Below are positions 6,060-11,213 of a DNA stretch of 11,213 nt, piece by piece. Source of the DNA: Candidatus Omnitrophota bacterium (GTDB lineage Bacteria > Omnitrophota > Gorgyraeia > B26-G9). Each line of letters opens with the position of its first letter. The first letter of the stretch is position 1. The DNA is taken from the NCBI GenBank assembly GCA_028718845.1, contig JAQULA010000037.1, positions 1-11,213 of the forward strand, written 5' to 3'. The notes under the pieces are model-generated. The model was given only the letters and a program-made list of their open reading frames with translations, was not told where the DNA came from and ran no database searches. The translations under genes were made by a program, and so were the position numbers.

Positions 6060-7481
6060 TCACTGTTTCGGACGGGACGCGTTTTTAAAAAAAATACCGT
6101 ACGAATCAAACCCGGCAACTTTCCTCCAGGAGGCATCCGGATAAATTCCGCGGCCGTAATTTGCGGTTATCAAAAATTTTTCCCTCCCGGATTGCCCCCC
6201 GGGATCATGCTGTCCGGCCGGAGAATCCACGATCAGAAAATTGCCCTGCGGTAAATTGCTCAGCATTATAATCGAGCTGTAATACCCCGGGGGATCTTTT
6301 TCGGTCAGGACGATACTGCGCACGGACGCGTTTTTTTCCAGCCAGGAACTAACCCGCTTGACTTCCTGAGGGATCAAAGGACGCGAACGTATCGCAAAGA
6401 CAATCATTACCGCGGACAATGCCAGGATGATCCCGCATCCCGCTTTTTCCCGGTACCGCCCCAGCCGGGTTAAAAAAAATCCGGCGGCATCGACGAAAAA
6501 CGGGATAAGCAGCAGCGACAGCAAAACCCCTCCCGGGGCAACAAGATCGATCTCGGCCCGAAAAATTCCCGCGCAGCTTATCAGGCTCAGCAGCGCCAAA
6601 ACCAACACCAGGGCCTGATATTTTCTCTGGGGCGCTTTTAAAAAAATCCCGGCCATACTTATAATAAAAAAACCCGGAAAACCGGTTTTTAACTGATCTT
6701 TGAAAAAATCCCGAACCCGGATCATGGTTTGATATACGAACAAATAAACCGATGATGCCGAAGAAAAAGCGTTTTTATAAAAAAGGCTCTCCCGGGGGTC
6801 GCACTGCCGGAAGATCAGGCTCCAGACCACCGGGAATAAAACGGTTATCGCCGCGAACAGGACCGCGACGCGTATTTTCCTTGCTCCCCGGACATCTTCT
6901 TTCAGCAACAGCAACAGAAACAAGATTGGAACAAAAATCCAGGCCAGATAATCAAACCCGCAGGCGAGCGCCACCAGCAAAGCCGCCCAGAATACTCTCT
7001 TGTCCATCAGCAACAACGCCCCGGCAATCAATACCCAGGTAATAACCTCCGGCAGGGTTACCACACTCTTAACGATATGAGCCGGCCAGCAGCACAATAA
7101 CATCCCGGAGAACAAAGCGGTACCGCGCCCAAAAACCCGTTTCCAGAAATAATAGAACAAAACCACCGAGGCACTGCCGGCAACGACACTCAAAAATCGT
7201 CCGGCAATTACCTGCTCCAGTCCGCAGCCGACCGAAACCGCCAGGGAATAAAGGTACAATGGCGGATGCTGGTTAAAAATATTCTCGGACAGATTTGGGA
7301 AACTCAGGATATGCAATGCGGTAATGAGCTTGAGCATCGGCTGGGAACCATAATAATTATCCGAAATCATCATCATTGCCAGCCGGACCATAAACGCGCA
7401 CAAAAACAGCACAAACGATATATACTCGTCATTACTGCAAAACGCCAATCCGTTAATTTGATTCCGTTTATTTAATTCCAT
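6060..7481 (-). CDS. GT39/PMT_2-type membrane glycosyltransferase (third of the cluster)
   Basis: This is a polytopic protein of 473 residues with about ten hydrophobic segments up to about residue 360, then a soluble C-terminal part. The first external loop holds Asp41 (SDNYYG) and the HPPLYLY motif (72-78), both typical of the PMT_2/ArnT-like group, whose members use polyprenyl-phosphate sugars at the outer face of the membrane. It lacks the SRYG-type motif shared by the other two GT39 genes here, so it is a more distant relative, perhaps with another donor or acceptor. The C-terminus (SYGIFFKN) resembles the closing strand of the relatives. The start overlaps the end of the aminotransferase gene by 10 bases and AAGAGGGAG lies just upstream. 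The acceptor (glycan, lipid or protein) is not known. Confidence 0.88.
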   Translation of the reverse strand: MELNKRNQINGLAFCSNDEYISFVLFLCAFMVRLAMMMISDNYYGSQPMLKLITALHILSFPNLSENIFNQHPPLYLYSLAVSVGCGLEQVIAGRFLSVVAGSASVVLFYYFWKRVFGRGTALFSGMLLCCWPAHIVKSVVTLPEVITWVLIAGALLLMDKRVFWAALLVALACGFDYLAWIFVPILFLLLLLKEDVRGARKIRVAVLFAAITVLFPVVWSLIFRQCDPRESLFYKNAFSSASSVYLFVYQTMIRVRDFFKDQLKTGFPGFFIISMAGIFLKAPQRKYQALVLVLALLSLISCAGIFRAEIDLVAPGGVLLSLLLIPFFVDAAGFFLTRLGRYREKAGCGIILALSAVMIVFAIRSRPLIPQEVKRVSSWLEKNASVRSIVLTEKDPPGYYSSIIMLSNLPQGNFLIVDSPAGQHDPGGQSGREKFLITANYGRGIYPDASWRKVAGFDSYGIFFKNASRPKQ

Positions 7482-8713
7482 ACTCCCTCTTGTATCAGCC
7501 GCGCCATCCGGGTAATATCACCGGGCCTAAGCTCATCATATACGGGCAAATAAACATTTTCGTCCTCGAACTCCCGGCTGTTTCCGCAATTTTCCCCGGA
7601 AAATTTTAAAAACCGGTCCTGGTGGGCGCAGGAAACCACAAAACCATGCCCGGCGTCAATCCCCTGCCGAAAAAGGTACCCGATAAGTTTATTCCTCTGC
7701 TTTACGCGGATGACATAGTTTAGATAAATATTTTTCGCCCCGGGAGGCGGGGTAATCAGGCTGATCCCGCTCACGCCGGACAAACATCGATCAAGCAGCC
7801 GGGCTTTTTTTATCCGCTCCGCGTTAAGAATATCGATCCGCGCCAGCTGGGCGATCCCCAGGGCGGCCTGTTCCGGCGAAAATCCCACTTCCAGACCGCT
7901 GAATCCATCCGCGGTCACCGGCCGGGCCTGAAAAACAGTTTCCAACAGCGCTTCTTTTCCGGCGCCCAACAGGACTAACCCCGGATACCCGAAAAAAGAA
8001 AAAATAACCGGATGGGTAACCCAGGACACCAGCATCGAAGTTATCAGCCGCTTAAACAGTTCTTTTCGCGGCAGCGGACGGAAATGCGCGGTCAGTTTTC
8101 TCACCCCAGCCGCCAGGTGCTCATCGTCGGTCACGATCATCCCGCCGCCGAGCGTATTCATGTTCTTGAGCATGCCGAAACTGAAATAACCTATCTTCGC
8201 GCATCCCCCGGTTTTCTTTCCTTTATATTCGGCGCCCAGAGCCTGCGCGGCATCTTCGATAACCGTCAGCCCGTGTTTACCGCTTATCTCCAGGATATCG
8301 TCGACTCGGCAGGGACAGCCGTGCATATGGGTCATCAATATGAATTTGGTTCGCGCCCCGATTTTATTTTCGATAGCCGCGGGGTCCATTGTCGCATTTT
8401 CCGGAATTATATCCACAAATACCGGCCGCATTTCCAATAAAAGGATAACATCGATTACCTCCGGAACCGTATAGGAAGCCAGGATAATTTCATCGCCTTT
8501 AACCGCTCCCAGCGCCTTAAGGCACAGATACAAAGCCATTTTCCCGCTGGACACGGCAATCGCCTGACGCGTTCCCACGTACCCGGCAAAAGCGTTCTCG
8601 AAATCACCGGCCAGTCGATTCCTTCGCCGCCCGCGCTTAAAACAAGCGGACAGGAATGAACCGAACATCGCTCCGGTAAAGATTACCCTTCCCCGGCAAA
8701 TTTTAGTTCCCAT
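7472..8713 (-). CDS. DegT/DnrJ/EryC1/StrS-family PLP aminotransferase
   Basis: The family mostly aminates keto-sugars bound to nucleotides, giving amino-sugars for surface glycans. Numbering from the ATG at 8713 (413 residues): AVSSGKMAL (53-61) binds the PLP phosphate, VIEDAAQALGA (151-161) holds the Asp contacting the pyridine nitrogen (D154), and YFSFGMLKNMNTLGGG contains the Schiff-base Lys (K183). I chose this ATG because GGAAGG lies just upstream; a TTG at 8770 would extend further into the preceding frame. Residues 223-249 form an unusual hydrophobic stretch (LITSMLVSW to GLVLL), perhaps a membrane-contact surface. The gene overlaps the tail of the preceding GT39 frame by 11 bases. The keto-sugar substrate cannot be told from sequence; a non-sugar substrate remains possible. 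Confidence 0.9.
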   Translation of the reverse strand: MGTKICRGRVIFTGAMFGSFLSACFKRGRRRNRLAGDFENAFAGYVGTRQAIAVSSGKMALYLCLKALGAVKGDEIILASYTVPEVIDVILLLEMRPVFVDIIPENATMDPAAIENKIGARTKFILMTHMHGCPCRVDDILEISGKHGLTVIEDAAQALGAEYKGKKTGGCAKIGYFSFGMLKNMNTLGGGMIVTDDEHLAAGVRKLTAHFRPLPRKELFKRLITSMLVSWVTHPVIFSFFGYPGLVLLGAGKEALLETVFQARPVTADGFSGLEVGFSPEQAALGIAQLARIDILNAERIKKARLLDRCLSGVSGISLITPPPGAKNIYLNYVIRVKQRNKLIGYLFRQGIDAGHGFVVSCAHQDRFLKFSGENCGNSREFEDENVYLPVYDELRPGDITRMARLIQEGVWN

Positions 8714-8951
8714 TTTCCGCCTTCCACACGCGGTACACCTGATACGGACCGCTGGTGTAAATATGTTCAAAACAGAATCCGTTCATATGATTAATCCCGA
8801 TCTCCGGTTCCAGACGCAGCGATTGCCCCAGGTCGCCGAACGGCGAATAGATCAAAAACCTGACCGCATCGGACGCAAGATCCTTAAAGAATATTTTTTC
8901 GTCTACAACCCGGCCCCGGTTTTTTTGCACCATATATGCGCTCAAAACAAA
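8703..8951 (-). pseudogene. C-terminal remainder of the second GT39 gene, in frame after a TAG
   Basis: This stretch continues the frame of the upstream GT39 gene immediately after the TAG at 8954..8952, for 82 residues to TAA at 8705..8703. It is the missing C-terminal domain: the paralogue at 10205..11213 reads GIDVDRFVDF where this locus reads GIDPR-stop-FVLS, and both end in a Tyr-rich strand (CRIYQIRK versus YQVYRVWK). A TTG at 8945 could restart translation, but no clear Shine-Dalgarno site precedes it. The stretch overlaps the aminotransferase start by 11 bases, the arrangement expected for a once continuous, translationally coupled gene. It may be unread, read through, or the stop may be an artefact of assembly. 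Confidence 0.8.
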
Positions 8952-10232
8952 CTACCGGGGATCTATCCCGCTAAGCAGTTTTATCGGTTCCCGGTATTTT
9001 TCATCACCGCAATGGTCCATGATTATATTTTCCCCCGGCTTGACCGTATCCCGCATGCAGGCGGCGATATCGCGCGCAAAATAAGGCGCGGACAGCGGGG
9101 CATTGCACACGCTGGGACCGATACCGGGGATCATCGACCCGACCAAAAGCAAAACCGCGCTGCGCAGCCATCGCCGCTGAAAAAAATCGATACAGCGTAA
9201 AGCCATAAAAAAACCGAACGGGATAAGCAGCAGCCCGAGCGTGATGCCGTAACGGGACTGCAGGTACAGCCGTTCTTCAACAGTCCGGAGCACAAACACC
9301 CCGAATAATAGCAGGAACAGGCCGGCCGGGAAAAGCTTTTCTCTCCGGAGCAGGCAGCGCCCGACTCCGGCCCAGGCAAAAATAAACAGTACCGGGCCTA
9401 ATGTTTGCAGCAACGACCGGGGCCAAAACAGCAGCTTATCCCACCGGCCGATCGTTACCCCCTGAGAACGCATCCAGTCATACTGTAAAGGCACGATGCA
9501 ATCATTGGATTTGACGAACTGCAGCGCGTCGCCGGCGTAACGGTAATTCAACGCCATCCACATCGCCGGCAGCACCGCTGCCGCAAGCAAAAAAACCGGC
9601 GCCGCCCGTTTCTTCCGCAACAGAAAAAGACCCATGACCGGGATCAACAGCATTCCTTCGTAACGGCACAGGCTGGCCAGACCGACCGACACTCCCGAGC
9701 CAATCAATAAATATTTTTTTTCGTCCCGGTCGAATAAAACAAAACCCAGCAAACTCAAAAAAACAAAAAAATGAAAAGCGGTTTCCGAGGTGGCCATGAC
9801 GCTGTAAACGATATGTTCCGAATAAAAAGCAACCGCAATCGTGGAAAACAATGCCGTAGGAGCGTCAAATGCTTTTTTTACGTAATGATAGAACGGAAAC
9901 ACCAGCAGACTGCCGAACAATAAACTGATCAGCCGCGGGACCAGCAGCGGGAGATCGAAAACGCTTAATCCGGCGGCAAGAAAAAAAAGATGCAGCGGAG
10001 GATGTACCGCGGAAAACCAGGCCCCGGAACCCAGCCGGTTTTTCAGCATCAACTCCGCCCAAAGCACCCGGCCGGCGGCGATACCGTGAAAATCGACGGT
10101 ATTGAGCAGCAGCCATAACCGCGTACCCAGCACAAATAGAAATGCCGCCGGCAAAAAAAAGTCCTCTTTACTGTCTCTAACCCGAAATGTATCTATCCGC
10201 ATATTCACTTTCTGATTTGATATATCCGGCAT
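8952..10232 (-). CDS. GT39/PMT_2-type membrane glycosyltransferase, tandem paralogue, ended by a premature TAG
   Basis: A polytopic protein of 426 residues to the TAG, or 509 codons counting through it (8703..10232). The first loop has Asp47 and HPPLHLF (77-83), typical of PMT_2/ArnT-like enzymes using polyprenyl-phosphate sugars. TSETAFHFF (148-156), LASLCRYEG (185-193) and EERLYLQSRYG (319-329) recur almost unchanged in the neighbouring gene 10205..11213, so the two are tandem duplicates. The hydrophobic core is complete; the loss after the stop covers about 82 residues of the extracytoplasmic tail, so activity is uncertain. The ATG at 10232 overlaps the upstream gene by 28 bases. An ATG at 10202 would start two bases after that gene's stop; neither has a strong Shine-Dalgarno site. 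Confidence 0.87.
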   Translation of the reverse strand: MPDISNQKVNMRIDTFRVRDSKEDFFLPAAFLFVLGTRLWLLLNTVDFHGIAAGRVLWAELMLKNRLGSGAWFSAVHPPLHLFFLAAGLSVFDLPLLVPRLISLLFGSLLVFPFYHYVKKAFDAPTALFSTIAVAFYSEHIVYSVMATSETAFHFFVFLSLLGFVLFDRDEKKYLLIGSGVSVGLASLCRYEGMLLIPVMGLFLLRKKRAAPVFLLAAAVLPAMWMALNYRYAGDALQFVKSNDCIVPLQYDWMRSQGVTIGRWDKLLFWPRSLLQTLGPVLFIFAWAGVGRCLLRREKLFPAGLFLLLFGVFVLRTVEERLYLQSRYGITLGLLLIPFGFFMALRCIDFFQRRWLRSAVLLLVGSMIPGIGPSVCNAPLSAPYFARDIAACMRDTVKPGENIIMDHCGDEKYREPIKLLSGIDPR

Positions 10233-11213
10233 TCGTCCGTGCGAAAGATTTCCTTATACCGGGGCAGCGTTCTGGTCCAGGAGACCAGCACAATATACTT
10301 TATCCTTTCCCGGTCAGCCGGCTGAAGCAGTTCTATATGCGAAGCCGTCGACTCGAAATCGACAAACCGGTCCACATCGATACCTGAAAAAAGCTTGATC
10401 GGTTCTTTAAAATTATCCTCATCGCAATCGACATAAATCGCCTCGTTGCCGCACAAAGTTATGTTCCGGCGCAAAAATTCCGCGGTCTGCCGAAGCCGCT
10501 GCGGGATCCGGGGAAGTTTAGTCAGTCCGATATAGGTACCCCGCACGGTAACCAGCAAGAAAAAAACCATCAGCATAATTTTAGCATGCGAAGGTTTTAT
10601 CGCCCGCGCAATTCCCACAAACGCCCGGGAAAAAAAACCCAGGAACAAAAACCCCAGGCTCATCCCGTAACGGGATTCCATGGCCAGCCGTTCCCGGGTC
10701 GTTTTAACCATAAAAACACAAAGCAGCCCGATAAACACGACGGAAAACATCCGGTTCTTTTTTTTCAGGGCCCAGCGGCCCACTCCATAAATACCCATGA
10801 CAAACACCGGCCAGCCGAAATAATCTTTACATTGCAATGGCCAGTACGGAACTTTTCTCCAGAAAGTGTGGTCGATTCCATAAGCGTTCAACTTATTGAA
10901 TTCCCAACGCACCACAGCATCGCTTGCGGTCAGGAAATAAAACGGGTTCCCGAACAAAACATAATTACCGGCTACCCAGACCACGGGCAGACAGGCGGCG
11001 ATCCCGCCAAAAACGAAAAGTTTCTTCGGTTCCCGCAAAAGCAACGCGGACAACAGCCCGATAACGATCCCTCCTTCAAACCGGCACAGGCTCGATAACC
11101 CGATGAACAATGCCGCGACAATCAAATCGCGGAAGCTGCCGCCGCGTTCATGCCGGATGAAAAATAATAACCCGGTAAAAAGAAAGAAAAGAAATGTCGT
11201 TTCCGCGGTAGAC
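10205..11213 (-). CDS. GT39/PMT_2-type membrane glycosyltransferase, 5' end outside the window
   Basis: The frame is open from the window edge to TGA at 10207..10205, giving 335 visible residues that begin STAETTFLFFLF. This aligns with residue 147 onward of the next gene, so about 145 N-terminal residues, including the catalytic first loop and the HPPL motif, lie beyond the window. A TTG at 11125 is internal and not a real start. Shared with the paralogue are LSSLCRFEG, RERLAMESRYG (visible residues 173-183) and KEPIKLFSGID, followed by an intact C-terminal domain ending CRIYQIRK. Expected role: transfer of a sugar from a polyprenyl-phosphate carrier outside the inner membrane. Its intact tail is the reference showing that the TAG in the next gene is premature. 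Confidence 0.9.
   Translation of the reverse strand, partial: STAETTFLFFLFTGLLFFIRHERGGSFRDLIVAALFIGLSSLCRFEGGIVIGLLSALLLREPKKLFVFGGIAACLPVVWVAGNYVLFGNPFYFLTASDAVVRWEFNKLNAYGIDHTFWRKVPYWPLQCKDYFGWPVFVMGIYGVGRWALKKKNRMFSVVFIGLLCVFMVKTTRERLAMESRYGMSLGFLFLGFFSRAFVGIARAIKPSHAKIMLMVFFLLVTVRGTYIGLTKLPRIPQRLRQTAEFLRRNITLCGNEAIYVDCDEDNFKEPIKLFSGIDVDRFVDFESTASHIELLQPADRERIKYIVLVSWTRTLPRYKEIFRTDECRIYQIRK

Noticed and set aside
8714..8770. TTG start at 8770 for the aminotransferase (19 extra residues)
   Set aside because: The extension lies in the preceding gene's tail, is not family-like, and an ATG with GGAAGG upstream exists at 8713.
1..11213. CRISPR arrays, insertion sequences, tRNA or rRNA genes, attachment sites
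   Set aside because: I looked on both strands and saw no regularly spaced repeats, transposase-like frames, terminal inverted repeats or recognisable structural RNA sequence.

Overview
The window looks like bacterial chromosomal DNA of moderate G+C from an organism with standard sigma70-type promoters and Shine-Dalgarno sites. No rRNA or taxonomic marker is present. The order rplM-rpsI-argC-argJ beside a large envelope-glycan cluster, with a B12/radical SAM gene among glycosyltransferases, resembles uncultured lineages such as Candidatus Omnitrophota. That placement is a low-confidence guess from memory of gene order. Every gene I can support lies on the minus strand, so transcription runs from high to low coordinates.

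Region 1 (about 11213 down to 2504) is a tightly packed run of seven genes, mostly overlapping or a few bases apart, and probably one operon. In transcription order it holds: a GT39/PMT_2-type membrane glycosyltransferase whose 5' end lies outside the window; a tandem GT39 paralogue whose frame is broken by a single in-frame TAG; a DegT/DnrJ/EryC1/StrS-family PLP aminotransferase; a third GT39-type enzyme; a GT4 glycosyltransferase; a B12-binding-type radical SAM protein; and a GT2 glycosyltransferase. Together they suggest assembly of a cell-surface glycan or glycolipid. Amino-sugar synthesis and GT2/GT4 steps would be cytoplasmic, and the GT39 enzymes would transfer polyprenyl-phosphate-linked sugars on the outer face of the membrane. 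No initiating phosphoglycosyltransferase, flippase or polymerase is visible, so the cluster probably extends beyond the window.

Region 2 (about 2375 down to 1387) is the ribosomal protein operon rplM-rpsI (L13, S9). It has a strong promoter (TTGACA, 17-base spacer, TATATT, with an A/T tract upstream). rpsI starts with TTG behind a full AAAGGAGG site, and a perfect 7-bp stem sits just upstream of that site.

Region 3 (about 1386 down to 1) is arginine biosynthesis. argC has its own near-consensus promoter (TTGACG, 17, TATAAT) and overlaps the start of argJ, of which only the first 22 codons are in the window. Between rpsI and argC lie a GTTAACAAG inverted repeat and an unlisted 52-codon small ORF. 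The small ORF has a good ribosome-binding site and its stop codon overlaps the argC ribosome-binding site.

The points most worth a second look are the lone TAG in the second GT39 gene, the small ORF in front of argC, and the glycan cluster with three GT39 enzymes and a radical SAM enzyme of unknown substrate.
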